A stretch of 42,496 nucleotides of DNA from Roseobacter sp. (GCF_024639605.1 NZ_JAHEHZ010000010.1:1-42496), one strand, 5' to 3'; counted from the first letter of the stretch, positions 10,182-20,337 are shown. A program made the numbers and translations. Notes: generated from the sequence alone by a model not told the origin.

Positions 10182-10253
10182 GGTCCGGTTCAGCCAGGCC
10201 GGAGCCTTTCCGCGACGTGTGTAACGCGTCAGATCGAGACTTAGGATGCGATT

Positions 10254-11423
10254 TTAAATCGCGCGGGCTGCGGCCATGGCCGATGCCCAGGCCCATTGGA
10301 AATTGTACCCGCCAAGCCAGCCTGTGACATCCACCGCCTCACCGATAAAGTACAGCCCGGGGATATCTTTGGCTGCCATGGTCTGTGAGGACAGGTCATC
10401 AGTGCTGACCCCGCCAAGGGTGACTTCGGCCTTGCGATAGCCTTCGGTGCCCGAGGGGAGCATTTCCCAGTTTCCAAGGCGGCCTGCAAGGTCCTGTAAC
10501 TGCGCGTCTGACTGGTCCGCAAGATTTCCTGTGAGCCCGAACTCACTGGCGATATGGTCTGCGAGACGTGCCGGATAATGTTGTGCGAGTTCTGTGACGA
10601 ATTTTCGTTTGCCCGCCTTCTGACGCTGCGCCCGCAGGGCCCCGGACAGGGTATTCTCCGGATCCAGACTGACCGTCACCGTGTCGCCTTCGCGCCAGTA
10701 GCTTGACGCCTGCAGAACGGCCGGCCCGGAAAGCCCCCGATGCGTAAAGAGCAAAGCCTCATCAAAGGCGGTTCCGCCCGCTGTGATCCGCGCGGGGGCC
10801 GCGACCCCTGCGAGATGCGCAAAGCGTCCTTCGGGAAACGTGAAGGGAACCAGCGCGGGCCGGGTATCGGTAACCCTCAGGCCGAACCGCCGGGCGATAT
10901 CATAGGCAAGACCGGTAGCGCCCATTTTCGGAATGGATTTGCCCCCGGTGGCTATGACGAGGTTTTTTGCTGTCACCTGCGTCGTCCTGCCCTCGCGGGT
11001 CATGGCAAAAGTGAACCCCTCCGGCCCCTTTGCAAAGTCGTGGGCTGTCGTTTGCAAATTCAGTGTCGCGCCGTTTTTCTGCATCAGATCGAGCAGCATG
11101 GCTATGATTTCTTTTGCAGAGCCGTCGCAGAAAAGCTGGCCCAGCGTCTTTTCGTGCCAGGCGATGCCGTACTGATCCACAAGACTGATGAAATCCCACT
11201 GGGTATAGCGCGCCAGTGCGGATTTGGCGAAATGCGGGTTCCCGGACAGAAATGACTGCGCATCGCAGTGCATATTCGTGAAATTGCACCGACCGCCGCC
11301 GGAGATCCGGATCTTTTCGCCCGGCGCCCGCGCGTGGTCAATCACCAGCACACGTCCCGGGGTGTGGGCCGCGCACATCATACCGGCCGCGCCGGCACCG
11401 ATGATAGCTGTATCTGTCTGCAT
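10254..11423 (-). CDS. HI0933/YhiN-type FAD-dependent oxidoreductase
   Basis: N-terminal GAGAAGM dinucleotide motif, KIRISGGGRCNFTN signature, ATGGKSIPKMGATG, C-terminal GEAVDVTGWLGGYNFQWAWASA. Confidence 0.9.
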   Translation of the reverse strand: MQTDTAIIGAGAAGMMCAAHTPGRVLVIDHARAPGEKIRISGGGRCNFTNMHCDAQSFLSGNPHFAKSALARYTQWDFISLVDQYGIAWHEKTLGQLFCDGSAKEIIAMLLDLMQKNGATLNLQTTAHDFAKGPEGFTFAMTREGRTTQVTAKNLVIATGGKSIPKMGATGLAYDIARRFGLRVTDTRPALVPFTFPEGRFAHLAGVAAPARITAGGTAFDEALLFTHRGLSGPAVLQASSYWREGDTVTVSLDPENTLSGALRAQRQKAGKRKFVTELAQHYPARLADHIASEFGLTGNLADQSDAQLQDLAGRLGNWEMLPSGTEGYRKAEVTLGGVSTDDLSSQTMAAKDIPGLYFIGEAVDVTGWLGGYNFQWAWASAMAAARAI

Positions 11424-11558
11424 CCCAGCCCATTGGCCCGAAAACCGCTCAAAGACAAGGGTTCAGGCTGGCGCGACGGGCGAATTCGCGTTATTGTCGC
11501 ACCAGCAGACCCCGGAAAGGGGCGCATCGAGGCAGTGTAAACTTCAAGGCAGGCCCCT

Positions 11559-12728
11559 ATGACGGAAATGGTCTATGGCGCAGTACCGGTTCGCGATGGC
11601 GAACCGATCCTCCCGAAATGGTGGCGGACCGTCGATAAATGGACGATGTCCTGCATCCTGATCCTGTTCGCGGTCGGGCTGTTACTCGGGCTTGCCGCAT
11701 CGCCCCCGCTGGCGGCGAAAAACGGGTTTGAACCCTTCCACTACGTACAGCGACAGGCGTTTTTCGGCACCGTCGCGCTGCTGGCGATGATGATTACCTC
11801 GATGATGTCGCCGCTTCTTGTACGCAGGCTCGCGGTTCTGGGGTTTCTGGTGGCCTTCGTGGCGATGGCAATGCTGCCGTTTTTCGGTACGGATTTCGGA
11901 AAGGGCGCTGTGCGCTGGTACGGGCTCGGCTTTGCTTCGCTGCAACCCTCGGAATTTCTCAAACCGGGCTTTGTGGTGGTTGCGGCCTGGCTGATGGCCG
12001 CTTCTGCTGATGTGAACGGACCACCGGGTAAAACGTGGTCTTTTGCGCTTTGTATCTCGATCGTCCTGATGCTGGCGATGCAGCCTGACTTCGGTCAGGC
12101 CTGTCTGGTGCTTTTTGCATGGGGGGTCATGTATTTCGTGGCCGGTGCGCCGATGGTTCTGCTTGTGGGAATGGCAATGCTGGCAATTGTCGGCGGCACG
12201 ATTGCCTATTCGAATTCTGAGCATTTCGCCCGCCGCATCGACGGGTTTCTGAGCGCAGATATCGACCCCACGACCCAGCTTGGATATGCTGCCAATGCTA
12301 TTCGCGAGGGCGGGCTTTTCGGTGTCGGTGTGGGCGAGGGGCAGGTGAAATGGTCGCTGCCCGATGCGCATACCGATTTTATAATTGCCGTGGCCGCTGA
12401 GGAATACGGGCTGATCATCGTGCTGGTTATTATCGCGCTTTATACAACTGTTGTGACGCGCTCTCTGATGCGGCTGGTGCGCGAACGTGATCCGTTTATT
12501 CGCCTGGCCGGCACCGGGCTGGCCTGTACGCTCGGTGTTCAGGCGATGATCAATATGGGGGTCGCGGTCCGGTTGCTGCCCGCCAAGGGCATGACGCTCC
12601 CTTTCGTAAGCTATGGCGGCTCCTCGGTGATCGCTTCAGGCATCGCGGTGGGCATGCTGCTGGCCTTTACCCGCACGCGACCGCAGGGCGGTATCAGCGA
12701 TCTGCTGACCCGCGGGCGTTCAGGATGA
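11559..12728 (+). CDS. ftsW: Lipid II polymerase / SEDS protein FtsW
   Basis: Polytopic SEDS protein with [24 protein letters not shown] and [10 protein letters not shown] motifs. Confidence 0.94.
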   Translation: MTEMVYGAVPVRDGEPILPKWWRTVDKWTMSCILILFAVGLLLGLAASPPLAAKNGFEPFHYVQRQAFFGTVALLAMMITSMMSPLLVRRLAVLGFLVAFVAMAMLPFFGTDFGKGAVRWYGLGFASLQPSEFLKPGFVVVAAWLMAASADVNGPPGKTWSFALCISIVLMLAMQPDFGQACLVLFAWGVMYFVAGAPMVLLVGMAMLAIVGGTIAYSNSEHFARRIDGFLSADIDPTTQLGYAANAIREGGLFGVGVGEGQVKWSLPDAHTDFIIAVAAEEYGLIIVLVIIALYTTVVTRSLMRLVRERDPFIRLAGTGLACTLGVQAMINMGVAVRLLPAKGMTLPFVSYGGSSVIASGIAVGMLLAFTRTRPQGGISDLLTRGRSG

Positions 12729-13828
12729 GTTCCGCGCCGCTTCTCGTGATTGCGGCCGGCGGAACCGGCGGGCATATGTTCCCCGCTCAGGCACTGGCCG
12801 AGGCGATGCTGGACCGTGGCTGGCGGGTAAAGCTCTCCACCGATGCCCGCGGCGCGCGCTATACCGGCGCCTTTCCGGACGGTGCCGAGATCGAAGAGAT
12901 CAGCAGTGCCACCTTTTCGCGCGGTGGACTTGCAGCTAAAGCTGCGGCGCCTTTCCGGATCGGTGCGGGTGTTCTGGGTGCGCTCATGGCCTTCAGCAGG
13001 GACCGGCCGGCAGTTGTGGTGGGCTTTGGCGGTTATCCCGCGATCCCGGCGATGGCTGCGGCCTTTGTGATGAAGCTGCCGCGCATGATCCACGAGCAGA
13101 ACGGTATTCTGGGGCGGGTCAACACGGTTTTTGCCACGCGGGTGAATGCGATTGCCTGCGGAACCTGGCCCACTGATCTGCCGGAAGGTGTGGTGGGCGA
13201 GCATACCGGCAACCCGGTGCGGCGCGCGGTGCTCGACCGGTCCGAGGCGGGTTATATCTCGCCCGGGGATTACCCGATGGAATTGCTGGTCATCGGCGGC
13301 AGCCAGGGCGCGCGCATTCTCAGCGATGTGGTGCCGCCTGCTGTGGCCGGGCTGCCGATGCGCATCCTCGACAACATCCGCGTGAGCCACCAGGCCCGCG
13401 AGGAAGACCAGGAGCGGGTGGCGAAATATTATGCTGACAACGGCATCAAAGCCGATGTTCAACCCTTTTTCAAAGATGTCCCGCGCCGGATGTCAGAAGC
13501 GCAACTGGTGATCAGTCGGGCGGGGGCGTCCTCTGTTGCCGATATCTCTGTCATCGGGCGGCCGTCGATCCTGATCCCGTTTGCCGCGGCGACCGGTGAC
13601 CACCAGACGGCAAATGCGCGCGGTCTCGTCGAGGCCGGCGCCGCGATCATGGTGCCGGAATCCAAGGCAGACGTGGCGGCACTTACGGAAATGATCGCCT
13701 CTGTGCTGGACAATCCAGAGGGGGCGATGCAAATGGCCCGCTCGGCGGCAAAATTCGGAAAACCCGAGGCGACCGAACTGCTGGCAGGGATGGTCGAGCG
13801 GCTTGCCGGAAAGGAACATGAGACATGA
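12725..13828 (+). CDS. murG: UDP-GlcNAc:undecaprenyl-PP-MurNAc-pentapeptide GlcNAc transferase MurG
   Basis: [41 protein letters not shown] motifs. Confidence 0.95.
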   Translation: MSSAPLLVIAAGGTGGHMFPAQALAEAMLDRGWRVKLSTDARGARYTGAFPDGAEIEEISSATFSRGGLAAKAAAPFRIGAGVLGALMAFSRDRPAVVVGFGGYPAIPAMAAAFVMKLPRMIHEQNGILGRVNTVFATRVNAIACGTWPTDLPEGVVGEHTGNPVRRAVLDRSEAGYISPGDYPMELLVIGGSQGARILSDVVPPAVAGLPMRILDNIRVSHQAREEDQERVAKYYADNGIKADVQPFFKDVPRRMSEAQLVISRAGASSVADISVIGRPSILIPFAAATGDHQTANARGLVEAGAAIMVPESKADVAALTEMIASVLDNPEGAMQMARSAAKFGKPEATELLAGMVERLAGKEHET

Positions 13829-15231
13829 GTGCTGCAACAAAACTGCCAGGGGACGTGGGTCCTATTCATTTCGTCGGCATCGGTGGGATCGGCATGTCGG
13901 GCATCGCAGAGGTTTTGCTGAACCATGGCTACCGGGTACAGGGATCGGATCTGAAATCCTCTCCGATTACCGAGCGGCTTGCGGGTCTCGGGGCGCATAT
14001 CTTTGAGAGCCAGAAGGCGGACAATGTCGAAAACGCCGGGGTCGTCGTGATCTCAAGCGCCATCAAAACGGGCAACCCGGAGCTGGATGCCGCCCGCGCG
14101 AAGGGCCTGCCGGTGGTGCGCCGCGCAGAGATGCTGGCCGAACTGATGCGGCTGAAATCCAATGTCGCTGTGGCGGGCACACACGGCAAAACGACGACCA
14201 CCACTATGGTTGCCACGCTGCTCGATGCCGGTGATTTCGACCCCACGGTGATCAACGGTGGGATCATTCACGCTTACGGCTCAAACGCGCGGGCCGGCGA
14301 GGGCGAGTGGATGGTTGTGGAGGCTGATGAAAGCGACGGCACGTTCAACCGTCTGCCTGCCACCATCGCGATCATCACCAATATCGATCCCGAGCACATG
14401 GAGCACTGGGGCACCGAAGCAGCCCTGCATCAGGGGTTCTACGATTTCGTCTCGAATATTCCGTTTTATGGCATCGCCGTCTGCTGCACCGATGACCCGG
14501 ATGTGCAGGCGCTGGTGGGGCGGATCACCGACCGTCGCGTTGTCACCTACGGGTTCAATGCGCAGGCGGATGTGCGGGCAATCAATCTTATCTACAAATC
14601 GGGGGTCGCGCATTTCGATGTGGCCCTGCAGGCCGAAGGCATCGTCATCGAAGGCTGCAGCCTGCCCATGCCCGGAGATCACAATGTCTCCAACGCGCTC
14701 TCTGCTATCGCTGTCGCCCGCCATCTTGGTATGAAGGCCGGGCAGATTAAGACCGCGTTAGCCGCGTTCGGCGGCGTTAACAGGCGCTTTACCCGGGTGG
14801 GCGAAATTGACGGCGTGACAATCATTGATGACTACGGACACCATCCCGTCGAGATTACGGCGGTGCTGAAAGCGGCCCGTCATGCGACGGAGGGCCGGGT
14901 GATAGCCGTGCACCAGCCGCACCGCTATTCGAGGCTCTCCAGTTTGTTTGATGACTTCTGCGCCTGTTTCAACGATGCGGATGTGGTGGGGATCGCCGAG
15001 GTTTTCGCCGCCGGCGAGGACCCGGTTGAAGGATACGGGCGCGACGATCTGGTGGCCGGGCTTATCCGTCACGGACACCGGCATGCGCGCGCCGTCGTTG
15101 ATGAAGATGATCTGGAGCGCCTTGTGCGTGAACAGGCGCGGCCCGGTGATATGGTCGTCTGTCTTGGTGCCGGTACGATCAGCGCCTGGGCCAACGCTCT
15201 GCCGGACCGGCTGAAGAAAAAGGTGGCATAG
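13825..15231 (+). CDS. murC: UDP-MurNAc:L-alanine ligase MurC
   Basis: [37 protein letters not shown] motifs. Confidence 0.96.
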   Translation: MSAATKLPGDVGPIHFVGIGGIGMSGIAEVLLNHGYRVQGSDLKSSPITERLAGLGAHIFESQKADNVENAGVVVISSAIKTGNPELDAARAKGLPVVRRAEMLAELMRLKSNVAVAGTHGKTTTTTMVATLLDAGDFDPTVINGGIIHAYGSNARAGEGEWMVVEADESDGTFNRLPATIAIITNIDPEHMEHWGTEAALHQGFYDFVSNIPFYGIAVCCTDDPDVQALVGRITDRRVVTYGFNAQADVRAINLIYKSGVAHFDVALQAEGIVIEGCSLPMPGDHNVSNALSAIAVARHLGMKAGQIKTALAAFGGVNRRFTRVGEIDGVTIIDDYGHHPVEITAVLKAARHATEGRVIAVHQPHRYSRLSSLFDDFCACFNDADVVGIAEVFAAGEDPVEGYGRDDLVAGLIRHGHRHARAVVDEDDLERLVREQARPGDMVVCLGAGTISAWANALPDRLKKKVA

Positions 15232-15238
15232 CGCGGGT

Positions 15239-15499
15239 ATGAAACTGATTGCCATTACGGCCGGGATATCTGTCGCCAGTGGGGTGAGGGGTCTGTTGAC
15301 GGAAAAGCGAATGCGTGGATACGCCCTGGCCGGAACGGCGTTCGCAGTGGCCGCGGCGAGCATCGGTGCCGCGATGTTTTTCGCGCGCGCGGGTGGGAAT
15401 GACAACATTGTCGGCGCCTTCGTCCTCTGCGGATACCTTGTGCCCGCAGTCGCGGGGTTTGCAATCGGTGGCGGCGTGTCAAAAATCAGATATTACTAG
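15239..15499 (+). CDS. Small hypothetical membrane protein (86 aa)
   Basis: Hydrophobic ORF (AGTAFAVAAASIGAAMFFA; IVGAFVLCGYLVPAVAGFAIGGG) between murC and murB, same strand, tight spacing. Confidence 0.6.
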   Translation: MKLIAITAGISVASGVRGLLTEKRMRGYALAGTAFAVAAASIGAAMFFARAGGNDNIVGAFVLCGYLVPAVAGFAIGGGVSKIRYY

Positions 15500-15509
15500 G
15501 GGGAAGGCT

Positions 15510-15758
15510 ATGTTGCTCTGGATCTGTATTGCATGGGTTCTCGCCTCGGCGGCGGTCGCGATGCTGCCGATGCGGCTGCAATATGTGCCTGGCATCGCCC
15601 TGCTCCTGATGGCGCCGGTGCTGATCGTGCTGGCCGGGCTTGCCTGGAACTGGTGGGTGGCGGGCTTTGCGCTCTTTGCCTTCGTGTCGATGTTCCGCAA
15701 TCCGCTGCGTTATTTTCTTGCCCGGGCACGGGGCGAACGACCGGAGATACCCCGATGA
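15510..15758 (+). CDS. DUF2484-like small membrane protein (82 aa), copy 1
   Basis: MLLWICIAWVLASAAVAMLPMRLQ...FVSMFRNPLRYFLARARG; preceded by GGGGGAAGG RBS; ATG at 15510. Confidence 0.75.
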   Translation: MLLWICIAWVLASAAVAMLPMRLQYVPGIALLLMAPVLIVLAGLAWNWWVAGFALFAFVSMFRNPLRYFLARARGERPEIPR

Positions 15759-16003
15759 GCACGCCCCTGATCCTCGCCGCCGTCTGGGCGCTTATTGCCA
15801 ATATCCTCGCTATGACGCCGAGCAGGGACCACCACTGGCGCAATGCTTATATTCTGATCGCCGTGGGCATCCCTATTGTCGGTCTGGTGACCTGGGCGCA
15901 TGGTCCCTGGATCGGAATGCTGGTAATGGTCGCCGGCATGTCGGTGCTGCGCTGGCCGGTGATTTATCTTGGCCGCTGGATCAGACGCATCACGCTGCGC
16001 TGA
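15755..16003 (+). CDS. DUF2484-like small membrane protein (82 aa), copy 2
   Basis: [38 protein letters not shown]...[17 protein letters not shown]; same length and topology as copy 1, ATGA overlap. Confidence 0.75.
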   Translation: MSTPLILAAVWALIANILAMTPSRDHHWRNAYILIAVGIPIVGLVTWAHGPWIGMLVMVAGMSVLRWPVIYLGRWIRRITLR

Positions 16004-16013
16004 GAGGGCCCTG

Positions 16014-16931
16014 ATGACGGACATGCCACAGGTGCGCGGGCGGCTGACGCCGGACCGGACGCTGAATGATCTGACATGGCTGCGTGTGGGCGGTCCTGCC
16101 GACTGGCTCTTCCAACCGGCGGACGAAGAAGATCTCTGTGCATTTCTCGCAGCCCTGCCGCCGGAGGTTCCGGTTTTCCCGATGGGTGTCGGCTCCAACC
16201 TGATCGTGCGCGATGGCGGTCTGCGTGCCGTGGTGATCCGCCTTGGCCGCGGGTTTAACGCAATTGACTGCACGGGAACGCAGGTGACGGCGGGGGCGGC
16301 AGCCCTTGATGCGCATGTCGCGCGCCGTGCGGCGGATGCCGGGCTCGATCTGACATTTCTGCGTACCATTCCCGGCAGTATCGGCGGGGCCGTGCGCATG
16401 AATGCCGGCTGTTACGGAAGCTATACGGCGGATGTCCTTTCGGAGGTACGGGCAGTCACGCGTTCCGGCGAAGTGATCACCATACCCGCATCAGATCTGC
16501 AGCTTGCCTACCGCCAGAGCGTGCTGCCGGACGGGGCTGTGCTCACGGCTGCGGTCTTTAACGCACCCCGGGAGGATCCCGCCAGGCTGCATGCACGCAT
16601 GGAAGATCAGCTGGCAAAGCGCAACGCGTCCCAGCCGGTGAAAGACCGCAGTGCAGGATCGACATTTCGCAATCCGGCAGGGTTTTCATCGACCGGGCAG
16701 TCGGATGACGTGCATGATCTCAAGGCCTGGAAGGTGATTGACGACGCCGGTATGCGCGGCGCACGGCGTGGCGGTGCGCAGATGAGCGAAAAGCATTCTA
16801 ATTTCCTGATCAATACCGGGGATGCCACTGCGGCGGATCTTGAGGGATTGGGCGAGGACGTGCGAAAAAAGGTTTACGCCCAAAGCGGTATCACGCTAGA
16901 ATGGGAAATCATGCGGGTCGGCGAGAATTAA
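16014..16931 (+). CDS. murB: UDP-N-acetylenolpyruvoylglucosamine reductase MurB
   Basis: [51 protein letters not shown] motifs. Confidence 0.95.
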   Translation: MTDMPQVRGRLTPDRTLNDLTWLRVGGPADWLFQPADEEDLCAFLAALPPEVPVFPMGVGSNLIVRDGGLRAVVIRLGRGFNAIDCTGTQVTAGAAALDAHVARRAADAGLDLTFLRTIPGSIGGAVRMNAGCYGSYTADVLSEVRAVTRSGEVITIPASDLQLAYRQSVLPDGAVLTAAVFNAPREDPARLHARMEDQLAKRNASQPVKDRSAGSTFRNPAGFSSTGQSDDVHDLKAWKVIDDAGMRGARRGGAQMSEKHSNFLINTGDATAADLEGLGEDVRKKVYAQSGITLEWEIMRVGEN

Positions 16932-16946
16932 CGGCAATTTAACCAT
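16928..16946 (+). promoter_or_regulatory. Perfect full CtrA-type site TTAA-CGGCAAT-TTAA followed by CCAT
   Basis: Two TTAA half-sites separated by exactly 7 nt (16928-16931, 16939-16942); second continues to TTAACCAT; overlaps murB stop codon. Confidence 0.6.
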
Positions 16947-16984
16947 AAACCGCCACGCTCGGATGCACAGATAAAGACGGTGAA

Positions 16985-16999
16985 CCGGCGCAAAGCCGG
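16985..16999 (+). other. Leader hairpin CCGGC-GCAAA-GCCGG upstream of ddl
   Basis: 5-bp perfect inverted repeat. Confidence 0.4.
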
Positions 17000-17016
17000 A
17001 GCTTATAAAATAAAAC

Positions 17017-17031
17017 GGACCGAAACGGTCC
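17017..17031 (+). other. Leader hairpin GGACCG-AAA-CGGTCC upstream of ddl
   Basis: 6-bp perfect inverted repeat, 3-nt loop, ending 15 nt before the ddl GTG. Confidence 0.5.
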
Positions 17032-17046
17032 ACCAGAGGCACCAAG

Positions 17047-17967
17047 GTGGGTAAGTCGAGCAGGACACCCCCGAAAGTGGCAGTATTGATGGGCGGACCT
17101 TCGGCTGAGCGCGAAGTGTCTTTGTCCAGCGGGCAGGCCTGCGCTGACGCTTTGCGGGAAGAAGGATACGAAGTGGTCGCAGTCGATGCGGGCCGCGACC
17201 TGTGCTCCGTTCTGCAGGACATCTCTCCTGATGCGGTGCTGAACTGCCTGCATGGTCGCTGGGGCGAGGACGGCTGCGTTCAGGGCCTGCTGGAATGGTT
17301 GGGCATTCCCTATTCGCATTCCGGCGTGCTGGCCTCCGCCCTCGCTATGGATAAGCAGCGCAGCAAAGATGCTTTTGTCGCTGCCGGACTGCCAGTGGTA
17401 AAGAGCTTCATCACATCCCGCGACGCAGTGTGCGCAGGCCACGTGATGGACCCGCCCTATGTGGTCAAACCCAATAACGAAGGCTCATCCGTCGGCATCT
17501 ATCTGGTGCATGAGGCGAGCAACGGGCCGCCGGCTCTGGCCGCTGATATGCCTGATGAAGTCATGGTGGAAGCCTTCGCACCGGGACGCGAGCTGACCAC
17601 CACAGTAATTGGTGACCGGGCGCTGGTGGTCACGGATATTCTGACCGACGGCTGGTATGATTACGATGCAAAGTATAAACCCGGCGGCTCGCGGCATATC
17701 GTGCCGGCAGAGATCCCCGATGAGATCACCGCCCTCTGTCTCGACTATGCGCTGCGTGCTCACAAAGTGCTGGGCTGCCGCGGTGTCAGTCGCACGGATT
17801 TTCGCTGGGACGAAAGCCGTGGCGCGGACGGGCTGATCCTACTTGAGACCAATACGCAACCCGGCATGACCGCGACCTCGCTCTCGCCCGAACAGGCGCA
17901 GGCCTGCGGGATGAGTTTCGGTGCGCTCTGTGCCTGGATGGTGGAGGACGCTTCATGCGCGCGCTGA
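17047..17967 (+). CDS. ddl: D-alanine-D-alanine ligase
   Basis: KVAVLMGGPSAEREVSLSSG, VKPNNEGSSVGIYLV, LETNTQPGMTATSL motifs; GTG start. Confidence 0.95.
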   Translation: MGKSSRTPPKVAVLMGGPSAEREVSLSSGQACADALREEGYEVVAVDAGRDLCSVLQDISPDAVLNCLHGRWGEDGCVQGLLEWLGIPYSHSGVLASALAMDKQRSKDAFVAAGLPVVKSFITSRDAVCAGHVMDPPYVVKPNNEGSSVGIYLVHEASNGPPALAADMPDEVMVEAFAPGRELTTTVIGDRALVVTDILTDGWYDYDAKYKPGGSRHIVPAEIPDEITALCLDYALRAHKVLGCRGVSRTDFRWDESRGADGLILLETNTQPGMTATSLSPEQAQACGMSFGALCAWMVEDASCAR

Positions 17968-18836
17968 GGTTCCGGGGCAAAAACAACACGGCCTGTGACC
18001 CTGCGCCCTCACGCTGGTCCTGGCGGATGCAGCGTCTGATGCTGACGCCGGCCTTCCGGCTGATGCTGCGCGCGGGCCTGCCGATGGCGCTGACATTTAC
18101 GGCAGGCACTGTCTGGCTTTCGGATGAAACGCGCCGCGAGGCGATCCGCGAAACGGTTTCCGAGGCAAAAGCCGCCTTTGAGACCCGCCCGGAGTTCATG
18201 GTGCGCCTGATGGCGATTGACGGGGCCGGCGACGCGCTTGCGGCGGATATCCGCGAGGTGGTGCCGCTTGGCTTTCCGCTCAGCTCATTTGACCTCGACC
18301 TCAGCTCTATCCGCGCGACGATCTCTGATCTGCCCCCGGTAAAGAGCGCGACCGTGCGTATCCGGCCGGGCGGTATCCTGCAGGTGGACGTTGTGCCGCG
18401 CAGGCCTGTGGTGGTCTGGCGCCGTCCCGGGGGCCTGAACATGGTCGATGTGGACGGGGTTCTGGTTGATACGCTGGCCGCCCGCATGGACCGGCCGGAT
18501 CTGCCCCTGATTGCGGGAGCCGGGGCGCAGGAGCATGTCAAAGAAGCGCTGGAGATTTACCGGGCCGCGGCTCCCCTCGGAGGGCGTTTGCGCGGGATCG
18601 TGCGGATGGGCGAGCGGCGGTGGGACGTCGTGCTCGACCGGGGGCAGCGTATTCTGCTGCCCGAAACCGACGCCGTTGGTGCGCTTGACCGGGTGATTGC
18701 GATGGACGGCGTGCAGGACGTGCTGGCCCGCGATATCCGGCGGATCGATCTGCGGCTGGGACAGCGGCCGACAGTACAGATGAGCAAGGCAGCCACCGGG
18801 ACCTGGTGGGAGATGCGGGAAGTGTCAGGGCAGTAG
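17955..18836 (+). CDS. ftsQ: Cell division protein FtsQ
   Basis: Single TM plus POTRA-like region, position between ddl and ftsA. Confidence 0.88.
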   Translation: MRALRFRGKNNTACDPAPSRWSWRMQRLMLTPAFRLMLRAGLPMALTFTAGTVWLSDETRREAIRETVSEAKAAFETRPEFMVRLMAIDGAGDALAADIREVVPLGFPLSSFDLDLSSIRATISDLPPVKSATVRIRPGGILQVDVVPRRPVVVWRRPGGLNMVDVDGVLVDTLAARMDRPDLPLIAGAGAQEHVKEALEIYRAAAPLGGRLRGIVRMGERRWDVVLDRGQRILLPETDAVGALDRVIAMDGVQDVLARDIRRIDLRLGQRPTVQMSKAATGTWWEMREVSGQ

Positions 18837-18837
18837 A

Positions 18838-20172
18838 ATGAGCGACTTATACGACAATCAGCGGCAGATGAGACAGATGCGCAAGGCCGCGATGCAGCGC
18901 GGTGTGGTGGCGATCCTGGATGTGGGCAGTTCAAAGATCTCCTGTCTGGTGCTGCGCTTTGACGGCACCGGCCCGCTGGGCGATGAGGGTGAGATCGGCT
19001 CGCTTGCCGGACAATCGGGGTTCCGGGTGATCGGTGCGGCCACAACCCGGTCACGCGGTGTGAAATTCGGTGAGGTCTGCGCAATGCAGGAGACCGAACG
19101 CGCGATCCGCACGGCGTTGCAGGGTGCCCAGAAGATGGCCGGGATCCGTGTCGATCATGTGATCGCCTGTTTCGCTGGTGCCGAGCCGCGCTCTTACGGG
19201 CTTGATGCCGCTCTGCCGCTCGAGGGCGAAGCCGTAGGAGAGCAGGACGTGGCACGCGTTCTGGCCGCCTGTGATGTACCGGATTACGGACCGGGCCGCG
19301 AGGTGCTGCATGCACAGCCGGTCAATTTTGCAATTGATCACCGCTCGGGTCTCGTCGACCCGCGCGGACAGCTTGGCACCATGCTGTCGGTGGATATGCA
19401 TATGCTCACCGTAGACGGACAGGCCGTGCAGCATCTGGCACATTGCATCAAGCGGTGTGATCTGGAACTCGCAGGGATCGCCTCGTCGGCCTATGTCAGC
19501 GGGTATTCCTCGCTGGTGGAGGATGAGCAGGAACTTGGCGCGGCCTGTATCGATCTGGGGGGCGGCACAACCGGTGTGTCGATTTTCATAAAGAAACACA
19601 TGATTTACGCCGACACCGTGCGGATGGGCGGCGATCACGTGACCTCTGATATCTCAATGGGTCTGCAGATCCCGATGGCCAATGCCGAAAGGATCAAGAC
19701 ATTTTACGGCGGCGTACATGCCACGGGTGTGGATGACCGCGAAATGATTGAAATCGGCGGTGACACGGGTGATTTTGAACACGATCGCAGGACCGTAAGC
19801 CGCGCTGAGGTGATCGGGATCATGCGTCCGCGGGTCGAGGAAATACTCGAAGAGGTGCGCGCACGGCTTGATGCAGCGGGCTTTGACCACCTTCCGAGCC
19901 AGCAAATTGTACTGACGGGCGGCGGCAGCCAGATCCCCGGGCTCGATGGTCTGGCGAGCCGGATTCTCGGACAGCAGGTGCGACTGGGCCGGCCGCTGCG
20001 TGTGCACGGGCTGCCGCAAGCTGCTACCGGTCCGGGATTTGCCTCGGTTGTCGGGCTGTCCCTTTTTGCGGCGCATCCGCAGGATGAATGGTGGGATTTT
20101 GATATTCCTGCCGAGGGCTATCCGAACAGGTCGCTGAAGCGTGCGGTGCGGTGGTTCCGGGACAACTGGTGA
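18838..20172 (+). CDS. ftsA: Cell division protein FtsA
   Basis: VVAILDVGSSKISCLV, CIDLGGGTTGVSIF, VLTGGGSQIPG actin-like ATPase motifs. Confidence 0.96.
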   Translation: MSDLYDNQRQMRQMRKAAMQRGVVAILDVGSSKISCLVLRFDGTGPLGDEGEIGSLAGQSGFRVIGAATTRSRGVKFGEVCAMQETERAIRTALQGAQKMAGIRVDHVIACFAGAEPRSYGLDAALPLEGEAVGEQDVARVLAACDVPDYGPGREVLHAQPVNFAIDHRSGLVDPRGQLGTMLSVDMHMLTVDGQAVQHLAHCIKRCDLELAGIASSAYVSGYSSLVEDEQELGAACIDLGGGTTGVSIFIKKHMIYADTVRMGGDHVTSDISMGLQIPMANAERIKTFYGGVHATGVDDREMIEIGGDTGDFEHDRRTVSRAEVIGIMRPRVEEILEEVRARLDAAGFDHLPSQQIVLTGGGSQIPGLDGLASRILGQQVRLGRPLRVHGLPQAATGPGFASVVGLSLFAAHPQDEWWDFDIPAEGYPNRSLKRAVRWFRDNW

Positions 20173-20178
20173 GGGAGG

Positions 20179-20208
20179 GTTGTTTCCACGCCGGCAACAG
20201 TTGTTTCC
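20179..20208 (+). repeat. Direct repeat GTTGTTTCC x2, 21-bp period
   Basis: Copies at 20179-20187 and 20200-20208, immediately after the ftsA stop. Confidence 0.55.
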
Positions 20209-20241
20209 GATACGTGTCCGGTTGCGTCTGTTCCGCTGAAA

Positions 20242-20337
20242 GAATCGGGTGACGCTCAATGACTCGCATGATAAGTTATCCACAAGGCCCGACAGAGGTC
20301 TGAAGGCGATCGAGCAGGCGCCCCTAAGTAGTGAATC
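20242..20337. promoter_or_regulatory. Cluster of three GANTC (CcrM-type) sites
   Basis: GAATC 20242-20246, GACTC 20261-20265, GAATC 20333-20337. Confidence 0.5.
20276..20284 (+). promoter_or_regulatory. Perfect DnaA box TTATCCACA in the ftsA-ftsZ gap
   Basis: Exact match to the DnaA consensus TTATCCACA. Confidence 0.6.

Noticed and set aside
10248-10262. GCGATTTTAAATCGC palindrome at the end of the flavoprotein gene
   Set aside because: Short, overlaps the stop codon, no U-run; likely chance
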